64,000 nt of DNA from Flavobacterium sp. (GCA_030151255.1 JASLED010000092.1:1-64000), one strand, 5' to 3'; positions 41,501 to 51,034 are shown, numbered from the stretch's first letter. The notes: generated by a model not told the origin, from the sequence alone. Made by a program: numbers and translations.

Positions 41501-42323
41501 TTGTTTTATCTGAAACAATATGCAAATCTCTTTGTGGAAAAGGAATTTCAATATTTGCTTCATCTAAGGCAACTTTTACATTTTGCTGTATCTCAAATAC
41601 AGTATTCCAATAATCTGCTCTATTCATCCAAATTCTAACTTTTAAATCTACTGAGCTATCATTCAAATTATCAACAAAAATAATTGGCGCTTTCTCTGTA
41701 AGTACTCTTGCATCATTCGCTAATGCTTTTTGAATCACTTCTTGAGCAAATTTAATGTTTGCATCGTAAGAAATACCTACAACAAAATCAAATCTTCTGA
41801 TGGTAATAGCAGTATAATTTGTAATTACTGAATTAGCCAAAGTTCCGTTAGGACTAAATAATCTTAATCCTGTTGGCCCAACTAACGTAGTATATAACAA
41901 ATCTATTTTTTCTACTTCGCCTTCTGTTCCACTTGGATTTGAAATATAATCGCCAACCTTAAAAGGTTTAAATAACAATATCAATACTCCGCCTGCAAAG
42001 TTTGATAAACTTCCTTGCAAAGCCAAACCAATAGCTAAACCTGCCGATGCAAATGCTGCCGTAAAAATGGTAGTTTGAATTCCCATTGTTGAGGCAACTG
42101 TAATTAATAGAAGAATATAAAGTATTGTTTTAATAATACTCAATAAAAAACCTCTTAATGATAATTCTACATCGCGTTTTTCAAATCGCTTGCGAATAAA
42201 GGTTAGAATTAATTTTACCAAATAGCCCCCAATAGCTAGTATGATAATACCAACCGCAATTTTAGGTAAGGCGACAAATATGGTTTGCAACATTGTTTCA
42301 AATCCTCCTGATAAATTTTCCAT
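41496..42323 (-). CDS. mscS: Small-conductance mechanosensitive channel MscS
   Basis: A 275-residue MscS-family channel. Three hydrophobic segments are seen: about 15-40, 62-85, and the glycine/alanine-rich pore helix TM3 (ASAGLAIGLALQGSLSNFAGG). The cytoplasmic beta domain follows with FKVGDYI, then RLFSPNGTLANSVITNY. The length fits the E. coli MscS (286). It starts 25 bp after the peptidase stop, so the two genes are probably co-transcribed. Confidence 0.93.
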   Translation of the reverse strand: MENLSGGFETMLQTIFVALPKIAVGIIILAIGGYLVKLILTFIRKRFEKRDVELSLRGFLLSIIKTILYILLLITVASTMGIQTTIFTAAFASAGLAIGLALQGSLSNFAGGVLILLFKPFKVGDYISNPSGTEGEVEKIDLLYTTLVGPTGLRLFSPNGTLANSVITNYTAITIRRFDFVVGISYDANIKFAQEVIQKALANDARVLTEKAPIIFVDNLNDSSVDLKVRIWMNRADYWNTVFEIQQNVKVALDEANIEIPFPQRDLHIVSDKTK

Positions 42324-42348
42324 AGCAATTTTGTTTTATTTATTTCAT

Positions 42349-43548
42349 TTACAATTTCAATTTAGATTTCATATTTTTTGGTAAACCATCTTTATGAACC
42401 ATAATATCTGTTGTTTTATACTTTACGTATTCTTTAGACATATACATATATCCTTTATAATCGTTAGTAACTCCCCACGAGTTTTTAACAATATAATATT
42501 CTCTTCCGTTTTGATCTTTTGCTATACCAACAATATGCATACCATGATCGTCTGTTGTAGAATAATTATCAAAAGCTTCTTGACGCATTTCTGCTGTTAC
42601 TTTTCTTTCTGGCTTTGGTCCATTAAAAATTGCTTCTCTTTCTTCTGCTGTCATATCATCCCATTCTTTTTCTGGCACATATGCAACACCGTTTTTCCAG
42701 CTAAAATATTTTTCACTTACATCGCCACCCCAAGCAACAGTAAATCCGTTTTTAAGAGCATAATCAATAATATCTGTTAACTCATTAATTTGCACGTTAT
42801 AAACCTGATCAAAAGCCCAGTTATCTGGCACTAATAATACAAATTTTTCGTATAATGGATAATTTAAATCTGATCCGATTTCTACGTAATCATCAGGATT
42901 AATTCCTACAACTTCTTTAGCAAAAGTTTGTGGAGTATATTCTTTTCCTTCCCATTTAAATTTAGCTGGTACTTCTCCCAAATAAGCATCAATTGCAGAA
43001 GTATATGCTTTTTCCCAATTTGGTGTAAGTTTTCCGTTTGGATTAGCAACTACTGCTTTTAGAATACCTTCTTGAATAGCTGCCATTTCTGCAAACTTAT
43101 TTTTAGATGTTCCGTAGTTTAATCCGCTATATACAGATTGAGGTACTGCTCCGTATTTTTTATACATATTCATTACATCATGAAAAGCACCGCCATCGCC
43201 AAGAGTTACTGCACCTTGCATTCTTACATACATTTTGCCTTTTTCAATATAAGCATTACGCGCCGAATAAATCTGAGAAATTTCTACTGGGCGTTTTCCC
43301 ATACGCATCATTTCTGACTCAATAAAAGAATTGGCAGAATAAGACCAACATGTACCTGATGATCCTTGATTTTTGATTGATGTGTTTTCTATATCAACTA
43401 CTGGTTTAAATTGATATAACTCTTTACTCTTGTCGCTTACATTTAGTTTTAATGCATTTACTAAATTGTCTTGTGCATAAGTTGGTGTAAATGCCGCAAA
43501 AGCTAATGCCGCAGCTAATACCCAAGATTGAATTGTTTTTTTGTTCAT
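42349..43548 (-). CDS. C1-family cysteine peptidase (aminopeptidase C / bleomycin-hydrolase-like)
   Basis: A 399-residue papain-fold peptidase with a signal peptide (cleavage after TYAQ, about residue 26), hence exported, unlike cytosolic bleomycin hydrolases. The catalytic cysteine is in IKNQGSSGTCWSYS (Cys67), the histidine in DHGMHIVGIA (about His338) and the asparagine in YYIVKNSWG (about Asn356). The N-terminal segment QLYQFKPVV-like sequence matches Bacteroidota C1B members. mscS follows 25 bp downstream in the same operon; no functional link is obvious. Confidence 0.88.
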   Translation of the reverse strand: MNKKTIQSWVLAAALAFAAFTPTYAQDNLVNALKLNVSDKSKELYQFKPVVDIENTSIKNQGSSGTCWSYSANSFIESEMMRMGKRPVEISQIYSARNAYIEKGKMYVRMQGAVTLGDGGAFHDVMNMYKKYGAVPQSVYSGLNYGTSKNKFAEMAAIQEGILKAVVANPNGKLTPNWEKAYTSAIDAYLGEVPAKFKWEGKEYTPQTFAKEVVGINPDDYVEIGSDLNYPLYEKFVLLVPDNWAFDQVYNVQINELTDIIDYALKNGFTVAWGGDVSEKYFSWKNGVAYVPEKEWDDMTAEEREAIFNGPKPERKVTAEMRQEAFDNYSTTDDHGMHIVGIAKDQNGREYYIVKNSWGVTNDYKGYMYMSKEYVKYKTTDIMVHKDGLPKNMKSKLKL

Positions 43549-43722
43549 TTTTAATTGAAGTTATTGTGGTAAATATAAAAAACATTAATGAATTAACTAA
43601 AAATCTAAGAAATAGAAAAACTAAAAACTTGTAATTTTCAATATTCATATTATTTACTATATGTCTTATTTTCAGATTTTTGTTACATATTTTTATGTTT
43701 TTTCTGAATAATTAATATCAAT

Positions 43723-43759
43723 AAAAAAGAGCTATCAAATAAATGATAGCTCTTTTTTT
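43723..43759 (-). terminator. Terminator of the S9 peptidase gene
   Basis: AAAAAAGAGCTATCA-AATAAA-TGATAGCTCTTTTTT, a 15-bp stem just past the peptidase stop. Confidence 0.9.
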
Positions 43760-43769
43760 ATTTTATGGT

Positions 43770-45671
43770 TTACAAAGTTTCTTTTAACCAACGGAAAAAT
43801 TCACCTTGCCAAACTTGCGCGTTTTGTGGTTGAATAACCCAGTGATTTTCTTCTGGCAAATATAAAAATCTACTTTTTACACCTCTTAATTGTGCTGCCT
43901 GAAAAGCTTCTTGTCCTTGTCCAATTGGCACACGATAATCTTTCCCTCCTTGGATAACCAAAATTGGAGTATTCCATTTATCTACATTATTAATCGGATT
44001 GAAGTTATTTAAGGCATTTTGAACATCTTTATTGTCTTTATCCCAATATGCTCCACCAAGATCAAAATTAGGGAAAAACACTTCTTCTGTTGTACCATAC
44101 ATACTTACTAAATCAAATACTCCACAGTGTGAAATAAAAGATTTGAAACGATTTTCATGAATACCTGCTAGGTAAAAAACAGAATATCCTCCGTAACTAG
44201 CACCAATTGCACCCAATCTATTTTTGTCAACGTATTTTTCTGTTGCCACATCATCAATTGCTGCTAAATAATCTTGCATTGGTTTTCCTGCCCAATCTTT
44301 AGAAATAGCTTCGTTCCACTCTACTCCATGTCCAGGCATACCTCTTCTGTTTGGTGCTACAATAATATAACCTTCTGCTGCCATTAATTGGAAATTCCAA
44401 CGGAACGAATAAAACTGAGTTAACGCAGATTGTGGCCCACCTTGGCAATATAATAAGGTTGGATATTTTTTGTTTGGATCAAAATTTGGAGGATAGATTA
44501 CCCAAGTAACCATATCTTTTCCATCTACAGTTTTAACGATTCTTTTTTCACTTTTACTCAAAGCTAATTTTGAATAAACAGCATCGTTTACCTTTGTAAT
44601 TTGCTTCCACGATTTCTTTTTCAAATCGTAAGAATAGATCTCTGTTGCGTGATTAAAATCAGTACGAGTAAGTAAAACATTATTACCTGAAAAACCAACA
44701 ATACTTGTTACGTCAAAATTTCCGTCTGTTAATTGGGTTACAACAGGTGCAATTCTTTTTAAACCAGGAAAGTTTACTTCAAATAATTGTACTGTACCAT
44801 TTACAGCAGCAACAAAATAAACTTTATCTCCTTCTTTACTCCAAACATAACTATCAACCGTTCCATCCCAGTTAGCTGTTAAATTTTGCTCTACATTTCC
44901 GAAGCGAACGATAATATCGTTTTTATCTGCTTCAAATCCGTCGCGTTTCATTTGCAACCAAGTTAAATGGCCTTGCGGAGAAAATGTAGGATGCGTATCA
45001 TAACCTACATTATTTGGCGTAAGATTAGTTGTTTCTTTTGTTTTTAAGTTATACTCATATAAATCAGTATTTGTACTTAAAGCATATGCTGTTCCAAATT
45101 TCTTTTTAGAAACATAAACGATAGATTCATTATTTGGAGCCCAAATATAATCTTCTGATCCACCGAAAGGTTTTTGAGGAGCATCATAAGGTTCGCCAAA
45201 CATAATGTCTATTTTATTTTCCTTATCTGCTATTGGCGCGTAAAAAACGTGGTTGTGTGTACCTGTATTCCAGTTATCCCAATGTCTATAATCTAATTCA
45301 TCATATACAAATGCATCCGATTTTTGCATTGTAGGATAAAAATCTTTTCCAAGTACTTTATTAATCTTTACTTCTTGATCAAAAACAAGCATTTGTCCGT
45401 TTGGCGACAAATTTTTATCTGCCAATAAGTTTTTATACTCTTTAATTTCGGTCGATTGCCCTCCTATTACAGGAATTTGATACGTTTTTGAATCAAAGCT
45501 ATTCTCTTCCATATTGGCATGAGTAACTTTGTAAATCAAATTCTTTCCATCTTTTGTTATACCAACCGGACTTACTCTTCCTAGTTTCCAAAGTAATTCT
45601 TTTGTCATTACTTCTTGCGAAAAAGCGCTAATTCCGATCAAACTCAAAGCAAACAAAAATATTTTTTTCAT
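43770..45671 (-). CDS. S9-family prolyl oligopeptidase / dipeptidyl peptidase
   Basis: A 633-residue secreted serine peptidase. The signal peptide ends near SAFSQ (residue 19). Residues 20-380 are a beta-propeller-type domain built from repeated segments; the C-terminal alpha/beta-hydrolase domain has the nucleophile in GASYGGYS (Ser492), an aspartate in GGKDYRVP and a histidine in EENHWV. The length fits prolyl-tripeptidyl or acylaminoacyl peptidases. It acts on small peptides in the periplasm or at the surface. Monocistronic, with its own terminator and a 290-bp upstream gap. Confidence 0.92.
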   Translation of the reverse strand: MKKIFLFALSLIGISAFSQEVMTKELLWKLGRVSPVGITKDGKNLIYKVTHANMEENSFDSKTYQIPVIGGQSTEIKEYKNLLADKNLSPNGQMLVFDQEVKINKVLGKDFYPTMQKSDAFVYDELDYRHWDNWNTGTHNHVFYAPIADKENKIDIMFGEPYDAPQKPFGGSEDYIWAPNNESIVYVSKKKFGTAYALSTNTDLYEYNLKTKETTNLTPNNVGYDTHPTFSPQGHLTWLQMKRDGFEADKNDIIVRFGNVEQNLTANWDGTVDSYVWSKEGDKVYFVAAVNGTVQLFEVNFPGLKRIAPVVTQLTDGNFDVTSIVGFSGNNVLLTRTDFNHATEIYSYDLKKKSWKQITKVNDAVYSKLALSKSEKRIVKTVDGKDMVTWVIYPPNFDPNKKYPTLLYCQGGPQSALTQFYSFRWNFQLMAAEGYIIVAPNRRGMPGHGVEWNEAISKDWAGKPMQDYLAAIDDVATEKYVDKNRLGAIGASYGGYSVFYLAGIHENRFKSFISHCGVFDLVSMYGTTEEVFFPNFDLGGAYWDKDNKDVQNALNNFNPINNVDKWNTPILVIQGGKDYRVPIGQGQEAFQAAQLRGVKSRFLYLPEENHWVIQPQNAQVWQGEFFRWLKETL

Positions 45672-45958
45672 GTTATCAAGTTTAAATAAGCTGTAAAAAT
45701 AACGTTTTCTTTTAATAGCAGCACGATATTTGCTATTTACTTGTTTTTTGACAACAAAATTTAGTTGAAATTAACTATTTTAAAATGAAGTGCCATTTTC
45801 ACATATAAAAGCACAAAATTTAATGGATAAACAACTACCAAACCTTAAAATACTCTAATTTTCAAATAAACATCAATCTAAAACTGTTATAATTATGTAA
45901 AACACTATATTTTATTCAAAAAAAATCTTTATTTTTCACGCTCAATTATACTTTTCTT

Positions 45959-47206
45959 ATGAAAAACAACAAACTATTTATTGCCATAATTATTGCTCTT
46001 GTATTAGGAGTGGTATTGGGTGGAGTAATACATTATTCTTTTCCAGAACACATAACTGGATTTTCAACAAATATTAAATTACTAGGAACTATCTTCATCC
46101 GACTTGTGCAAATGATTATTGCACCATTGGTATTCTGTACACTTGTAGTAGGAATTGCCAAGATGGGAGATATGAAAATGGTTGGCCGTGTAGGTGGTAA
46201 AGCTATGGGATGGTTTATTACTGCTTCATTAGTTTCTCTTACAATAGGTTTGATTTTAGTAAACTGGTTACAGCCAGGTGCAAATGCTAATTTTGATATG
46301 CAAAATGTTTCGGGTTCTGCCGAACTACTTACCAAAACAGGATCATTAAGCTTACAAACATTTATTGAACATCTAATTCCTAAGAGTGTTTTTGAATCAT
46401 TTGCTCACAACGAAATTTTGCAAATTGTAGTATTTGCTATCTTTTTTGGCGTGGCTTTATCAAGCATTGGTAAAAAAGGAAAAGTTGTTATTAAACTATT
46501 TGATCGAATAGCTGAAGTTGTACTAAAAATGGTAAACTACATTATGTGGACTGCTCCACTTGGTGTTTTAGGAGCTATTGCAAGTGCAGTTTCTCTTTAC
46601 GGACTTACTATTTTTCTTACTTATGCCAAATATCTAGGCGCTTTTGTTGCTGGTTTGGCAATTTTATGGGCTTTGATGATATTAATAGGATACTTAATTT
46701 TAGGCAAAGATGTTTGGAGACTATTAAGAGCTATTAAAGAACCTTTGCTTATTGCATTCTCTACAACAAGTAGCGAAGCTGTGTTTCCAAAACTTGTGGA
46801 ACAATTAACAAAATTTGGTTGTTCACCTAAAATTGTTTCTTTTACTTTACCATTAGGTTATTCATTCAATCTTGATGGAAGTATGATGTACATGACATTT
46901 GCTAGTATATTCATCGCTCAAATTTATGATGTACCTTTATCCTTGGGAGATGAAATATTAATGCTATTAGTATTAATGGTTACAAGTAAAGGTGTGGCAG
47001 GTGTGCCTAGAGCTTCTTTAATTGTAATTGTGGCTACTTGTGCAATGTTTAATATTCCGCCTGAAGGAATTGCTTTTATTTTACCTATTGACCATTTCTG
47101 TGATATGGGAAGAAGTATGACAAACGTATTAGGAAATGCTTTATCAACAGCATCTATTGATAAGTTTGAACATTCTGACGCAACAGAAGAAGCACAAACA
47201 ACGTAA
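45959..47206 (+). CDS. SDF-family (DAACS) dicarboxylate/amino-acid:cation symporter
   Basis: A 415-residue inner-membrane transporter of the glutamate/dicarboxylate symporter (DctA/GltP) family. It has eight helices plus two re-entrant hairpins: HP1 is FSTTSSEAVFPKLVEQL (serine-rich tip), TM7 carries YSFNLDGSMMYMTFASIF, HP2 is GVAGVPRASLIV and TM8 contains GRSMTNVLGNALS. These residues place the substrate and sodium sites. It is a closer DctA relative than the symporter at 971. Followed by dedA 28 bp later. Substrate not decided. Confidence 0.9.
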   Translation: MKNNKLFIAIIIALVLGVVLGGVIHYSFPEHITGFSTNIKLLGTIFIRLVQMIIAPLVFCTLVVGIAKMGDMKMVGRVGGKAMGWFITASLVSLTIGLILVNWLQPGANANFDMQNVSGSAELLTKTGSLSLQTFIEHLIPKSVFESFAHNEILQIVVFAIFFGVALSSIGKKGKVVIKLFDRIAEVVLKMVNYIMWTAPLGVLGAIASAVSLYGLTIFLTYAKYLGAFVAGLAILWALMILIGYLILGKDVWRLLRAIKEPLLIAFSTTSSEAVFPKLVEQLTKFGCSPKIVSFTLPLGYSFNLDGSMMYMTFASIFIAQIYDVPLSLGDEILMLLVLMVTSKGVAGVPRASLIVIVATCAMFNIPPEGIAFILPIDHFCDMGRSMTNVLGNALSTASIDKFEHSDATEEAQTT

Positions 47207-47234
47207 AAAAACATAAAACAGATAAAAACACACA

Positions 47235-47939
47235 ATGGATGAATTTCACATTTCTCAGTTAATCAATCCTGAGTTTTACATTAACCTACAGATTGCAGGT
47301 CATTCAATAGGAATATATGTAGTACTTTTTATTGTATTTGCTGAAACGGGATTATTTGCTGGTTTTTTCTTGCCAGGAGATAGTTTACTATTCTTAGCAG
47401 GTATTTACAGCACTGCTTTAATGCAAGAATTATTTTCAATTGATAGCGATTTTTTAAACGTTGCTTTATTATCAACTTTAGTGGCTCTTGCCGGAATTTT
47501 AGGAAATACTTTTGGATATTGGTTTGGTGCAAAAAGCGGAAACTATCTTTACAACGTAAAAGATAATTTTATCTATAAGAAAAAATATCTTTATGAATCT
47601 AAAGTGTTTTTTGAAAGACATGGAGGTAGAGCTATTATTTTTGGACGTTTTTTACCAGTTGTAAGAACATTTGCTCCAATTATTGCAGGAATTGTAAGAA
47701 TGGATATTAAGCGCTTTATGTTTTACAATGTTATTAGTTCTTTTCTTTGGGCAACTTCATTGATCTTTGCAGGTCATTATTTACAAGTTTGGTTAATGAA
47801 TACTTACCAAATTGATTTAAAAGAATATATCGAATATATTATTATTTTCTTGGTTCTTGTTACCACATTACCAGTAATTATTAAGCTTGTAAAAAGCAAA
47901 GCTGGAAGCGAAGAAACAACAACTGAAACTGAAAAATAA
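47235..47939 (+). CDS. DedA-family (VTT domain) membrane protein
   Basis: A 234-residue inner-membrane protein of the DedA/SNARE-associated family. Landmarks are FAETGLFAGFFLPGDSLLFL, the glycine motif GNTFGYWFGAKSG and the arginine-rich amphipathic segment GRFLPVVRTFAPIIAGIVRM. DedA proteins help flip polyprenyl-phosphate or phosphatidylethanolamine carriers and are tied to envelope homeostasis. It ends in a charged, glutamate/threonine-rich tail. It starts 28 bp after the symporter stop, so the pair may share a message. Confidence 0.9.
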   Translation: MDEFHISQLINPEFYINLQIAGHSIGIYVVLFIVFAETGLFAGFFLPGDSLLFLAGIYSTALMQELFSIDSDFLNVALLSTLVALAGILGNTFGYWFGAKSGNYLYNVKDNFIYKKKYLYESKVFFERHGGRAIIFGRFLPVVRTFAPIIAGIVRMDIKRFMFYNVISSFLWATSLIFAGHYLQVWLMNTYQIDLKEYIEYIIIFLVLVTTLPVIIKLVKSKAGSEETTTETEK

Positions 47940-47954
47940 AAAAATAGTATCTCA

Positions 47955-47998
47955 TAAAAAAATCCCGTTATAAAATATTTTATAACGGGATTTTTTAT
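47955..47998. terminator. Bidirectional terminator between dedA and ferredoxin
   Basis: AAAAATCCCGTTATAAAATA / TATTTTATAACGGGATTTTT, an almost loop-free long perfect stem between convergent genes. Confidence 0.92.
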
Positions 47999-48011
47999 TA
48001 TTTCTTAACAA

Positions 48012-48344
48012 CTATTCTGGAGCCATTTCTACAACCAAGCCATCCAATTCTGGGGCTAAATGTATTTGACAACCAAGTCTGCTATTATCTTTTACATTAA
48101 AAGCTTCCCACAACATTGCCTCCTCATCAGGATTCATTTCTGGCAAAGCTATTTCATCAGCATTTAATACATAACATTGACAAGAAGCGCACATTGCCAT
48201 TCCTCCACAAATTCCAATTGTTCCTTCTGGAGCCAATTCGTAAGCACGAATCAATTCCATCACGTTCATATTCATATCTGTTGGAGCATCAACTACGTGA
48301 GTTTCTCCTGCTCTGTCAATAATTGTTACTTTAATATCTGACAT
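48012..48344 (-). CDS. [2Fe-2S] ferredoxin, adrenodoxin type
   Basis: A 110-residue electron carrier. The cluster cysteines are Cys46, Cys52, Cys55 (C-x5-C-x2-C in GICGGMAMCASCQC) and Cys92 (RLGCQI), the adrenodoxin/Isc-Fdx spacing. It starts 6 bp after the reductase gene, which is its probable electron donor. The group supports iron-sulfur cluster work, given the NifU-domain and Mrp genes next to it. Confidence 0.93.
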   Translation of the reverse strand: MSDIKVTIIDRAGETHVVDAPTDMNMNVMELIRAYELAPEGTIGICGGMAMCASCQCYVLNADEIALPEMNPDEEAMLWEAFNVKDNSRLGCQIHLAPELDGLVVEMAPE

Positions 48345-48350
48345 ATCTTG

Positions 48351-49403
48351 TTATTCTATTGATTTTACAACTGCTTTTTCTGCTTCTTTTCGTGTACCAT
48401 CAAAACCATTAATTCCTGAAACAGTAGTATATTTCAACACATATTTTTTACCAGGATTTAACATGTTATAAACGCTTTGGCACATTAAGGTTGCTTCGTG
48501 AAAACCACATAAAATCAACTTCAATTTACCAGGATACGTATTAATATCTCCAATAGCATAAATACCTGGAATATTTGTTTGATAATCTAATGCATTGTTT
48601 ACTTTAATAGCATTTTTTTCAATTTCTAAGCCCCAGTTAGCAATTGGACCAAGTTTAGGTGTTAATCCAAAAAGAGGAATAAAATAATCACAAGTTACTT
48701 CTTCTTGCGCTCCTTCTTTTTCAATTACTACAGCTTCTAATTTATCTGTTCCTTTTAACGAAACAATTTCTGCCGGTGTAATCAAATTAATTTTTCCTTG
48801 GTTTTTCAAAGCTTGTACTTTTTCTACCGAATCCAATGCGCCTCTAAACTCATTTCTACGGTGTACTAAATGTACTTCTGCCGCAACGTCTGCTAAAAAA
48901 ATACTCCAATCTAAAGCAGAATCACCTCCTCCAGCTATAACTATTTTTTTTCCAGCAAACATATCTGGATTTTTTACAAAATACTCTATTCCTTTATCTT
49001 CGAAATGAGTTAAGTTTTCTAACTCTGGTTTGCGCGGTTCAAAAGAGCCTAAACCACCTGCAATAGCTACTGCTTTAGCTTTGTGTTGTGTTCCTTTGTT
49101 AGTTGTAACAATAAAAAAACCGTCTTCTTGTTTTTCTATCGTTTCAGCAACTTCATTTAACGTAAAACCAGGCTGAAATTGTTTAATTTGCTCCATTAAG
49201 TTATCAACCAATTCTGCAGCACCCACTGAAGGATATCCAGGAATATCAAAAATTGGTTTTTTAGGATAAAGCTCTGTCAATTGTCCACCAGGTTGTGGTA
49301 ATCCGTCGATTAAATGACATTTCAGTTTCAGCAATCCTGCTTCAAAAACTGCAAAAAGACCTGTTGGCCCAGCTCCAATGATAATTATATCGGTTTCAAT
49401 CAT
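48351..49403 (-). CDS. Ferredoxin-NADP(+) reductase, thioredoxin-reductase-like
   Basis: A 350-residue FAD/NAD(P)-binding oxidoreductase. The ATG at 49403 (MIETDIIIIGAGP) is preferred over the frame opening at 49466. FAD binding is seen in IIIGAGPTGLFAVFEAG and NAD(P) binding in KIVIAGGGDSALDWSIFLAD, with HRRNEFRG for NADPH phosphate; the family end is GIYAIGDINTYPGKLKLI. The CxxC redox pair of thioredoxin reductase is absent, as in the YumC-type ferredoxin reductases. It is followed 6 bp later by a ferredoxin, its likely partner. An inverted repeat lies just upstream. Confidence 0.9.
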   Translation of the reverse strand: MIETDIIIIGAGPTGLFAVFEAGLLKLKCHLIDGLPQPGGQLTELYPKKPIFDIPGYPSVGAAELVDNLMEQIKQFQPGFTLNEVAETIEKQEDGFFIVTTNKGTQHKAKAVAIAGGLGSFEPRKPELENLTHFEDKGIEYFVKNPDMFAGKKIVIAGGGDSALDWSIFLADVAAEVHLVHRRNEFRGALDSVEKVQALKNQGKINLITPAEIVSLKGTDKLEAVVIEKEGAQEEVTCDYFIPLFGLTPKLGPIANWGLEIEKNAIKVNNALDYQTNIPGIYAIGDINTYPGKLKLILCGFHEATLMCQSVYNMLNPGKKYVLKYTTVSGINGFDGTRKEAEKAVVKSIE

Positions 49404-49420
49404 GATGTGTAGTTCATTAG

Positions 49421-49439
49421 TACAAAGATGAACTTTGTA
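49421..49439 (-). promoter_or_regulatory. Palindrome upstream of the ferredoxin-reductase gene
   Basis: TACAAAG-ATGAA-CTTTGTA on the + strand, a perfect 7-bp inverted repeat with 5-nt spacer, 17 bp before the ATG. On the minus strand it overlaps a near -7 box (CATCTTTG). Possible operator. Confidence 0.45.
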
Positions 49440-49460
49440 ATGTTTATTAAAAATGATAAA

Positions 49461-49500
49461 AGTCAACTATAAATAGCCAAAGTGTTATTTATAGTTGACT
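49461..49500 (-). terminator. Terminator after the NifU-domain gene
   Basis: AGTCAACTATAAATA / TATTTATAGTTGACT, a perfect 15-bp stem with 10-nt loop, 10 bp past the stop, with a T-tract on the minus strand. Confidence 0.88.
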
Positions 49501-49509
49501 AAGTTATTT

Positions 49510-49749
49510 TTATCCAACATTAACTACCGTCTCGATTTCCGGAGCATATTTTTTAATTGTAGTTTCAACCCCTGCACTTAATGTCATTTGATTCACACTG
49601 CAAGCTGTACAAGCACCTTCTAATCGAACTTTTACGTGCTTGTCATCAACTATATCAATTAATGTAATATCTCCTCCATCGGTTTGCAAAAACGGGCGAA
49701 TCTCGTCTAACGCCTTCATAACGTTTTCTCTGATAGTTATTGATGCCAT
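49510..49749 (-). CDS. NifU C-terminal-domain iron-sulfur scaffold
   Basis: A 79-residue protein that consists only of the NifU/Nfu domain. The cluster motif CxxC is in EGACTACSVNQ (Cys47, Cys50), and the N-terminal helix has DEIRPFLQTDGGDI. It would carry or transfer a [4Fe-4S] or [2Fe-2S] cluster. It lies 20 bp downstream of the Mrp ATPase, in the same operon, with a terminator beyond. Confidence 0.92.
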   Translation of the reverse strand: MASITIRENVMKALDEIRPFLQTDGGDITLIDIVDDKHVKVRLEGACTACSVNQMTLSAGVETTIKKYAPEIETVVNVG

Positions 49750-49769
49750 ATATTTTTTATAAAAAAAGA

Positions 49770-50900
49770 TTATTTTTTACCTGCAGCTGAGCATCCAGCC
49801 ATAGTTGTAATTTTAATTGCTTCTGTTGGCGGCAACGAATCGTTTCTCAACACCACTTGCTCTACCACGTTTCTTGTAACATCTTCAAATACTTTTGCTA
49901 CAATTGTATCATTTTGCAAAGCTGCCGGACGACCAAAATCTCCTGCTTCTCTAATGCTTTGCACAATTGGCACTTCTCCTAAGAATGGAACATCTAAGTC
50001 AGCAGCTAAATTTTTAGCTCCGTTTTCGCCAAAAATATAATATTTATTTTCTGGCAATTCTGCTGGAGTGAAATAAGCCATATTTTCAACAATACCTAAA
50101 ACTGGTACGTTGATGCTTTCTGACATAAACATAGAAACTCCTTTTTTAGCATCTGCCAAGGCTACTGCTTGTGGTGTAGAAACTACAACAGCTCCTGTAA
50201 TTGGCAATGATTGCATAATTGACAAGTGAATATCTCCTGTACCTGGAGGTAAATCTAATAGTAAGAAATCTAATTCTCCCCAATCTGCATCAAAAATCAT
50301 TTGATTTAATGCTTTCGATGCCATTGGTCCTCTCCAGATAATAGCTTGATCTGCTTTTGTAAAGAATCCTATTGAAAGAATTTCAACACCGTAAGCCGAA
50401 ATTGGTTTCATTTTTGAACGACCTTCTACCTCAACCGAAATTGGTTTTGCGTTTTCTACGTCGAACATAATTGGCATTGATGGACCGTAAATATCTGCAT
50501 CCAAAATACCAACACTGAAGCCCATATTGGCTAAACTTGCAGCAATATTTGCCGTAACAGTAGATTTACCTACTCCACCTTTTCCTGAAGAAATTGCTAC
50601 AATATTTTTGATTCCAGGTATTGATTTTCCTTTAATTTCAGGTTTTTCTGCTGCTTCTACTTTTATGTTTACTTTTACTTTTGCTTTATCGTATACATGT
50701 TCGTGAATTGCTTTCATTACATCCACTTCCGCTCTTTTCTTGATATGCAATGCAGGAGTTGATAAAACAAGGTCTACAACAACTTCGTCTCCAAAAGTCA
50801 TTACGTTGTTTACCGCTCCGCTTTCTACCATATTTTTTCCTTCTCCAGCAATAGTAATAGTTTCTAGTGCTTTCAGAATATCTTTTCTATCTAACTTCAT
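49770..50900 (-). CDS. Mrp/ApbC-family iron-sulfur carrier ATPase with MIP18 domain
   Basis: A 376-residue protein: an N-terminal MIP18/DUF59 domain (about 1-80, DRKDILKALETITI) joined to a P-loop deviant-Walker ATPase with SSGKGGVGKSTVTANIA (106-122) and the DLPPGTGDIHLS motif. It delivers iron-sulfur clusters to target proteins. The CxxC that bridges the cluster at the dimer interface of E. coli Mrp is not seen: the corresponding region reads VENMAYFTPAELPENKYYIF. The only cysteine near the end is in MAGCSAAGKK. It is the first gene of an operon with the NifU-domain protein. Confidence 0.93.
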   Translation of the reverse strand: MKLDRKDILKALETITIAGEGKNMVESGAVNNVMTFGDEVVVDLVLSTPALHIKKRAEVDVMKAIHEHVYDKAKVKVNIKVEAAEKPEIKGKSIPGIKNIVAISSGKGGVGKSTVTANIAASLANMGFSVGILDADIYGPSMPIMFDVENAKPISVEVEGRSKMKPISAYGVEILSIGFFTKADQAIIWRGPMASKALNQMIFDADWGELDFLLLDLPPGTGDIHLSIMQSLPITGAVVVSTPQAVALADAKKGVSMFMSESINVPVLGIVENMAYFTPAELPENKYYIFGENGAKNLAADLDVPFLGEVPIVQSIREAGDFGRPAALQNDTIVAKVFEDVTRNVVEQVVLRNDSLPPTEAIKITTMAGCSAAGKK

Positions 50901-50946
50901 TATATGCGATTAGTTTTCAATATTTTAATATGAATTTTGACTAAGG

Positions 50947-50954
50947 CAAATATA
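50947..50954 (-). promoter_or_regulatory. -7 box of the Mrp operon
   Basis: TATATTTG on the minus strand, 47 bp before the start codon, same sequence as the thi and TonB-receptor boxes. No TTG at the usual spacing was found. Confidence 0.5.
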
Positions 50955-51034
50955 GCAGTTATATTTCAAATGCACACGTTAATATATGATAAACTAATGC
51001 GTTTACAAGCCCACAACAAAGACTTTACAATCTA

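Noticed and set aside
45672..45958. Promoter for the S9 peptidase or symporter in the 290-bp gap
   Set aside because: No TAnnTTTG box with an acceptable TTG was found in either direction; only near matches such as TACTTTTC.
45959..47206. Second symporter as a recent duplicate of the one at 971
   Set aside because: Sequence motifs differ too much; they belong to the same superfamily but not to a recent pair.
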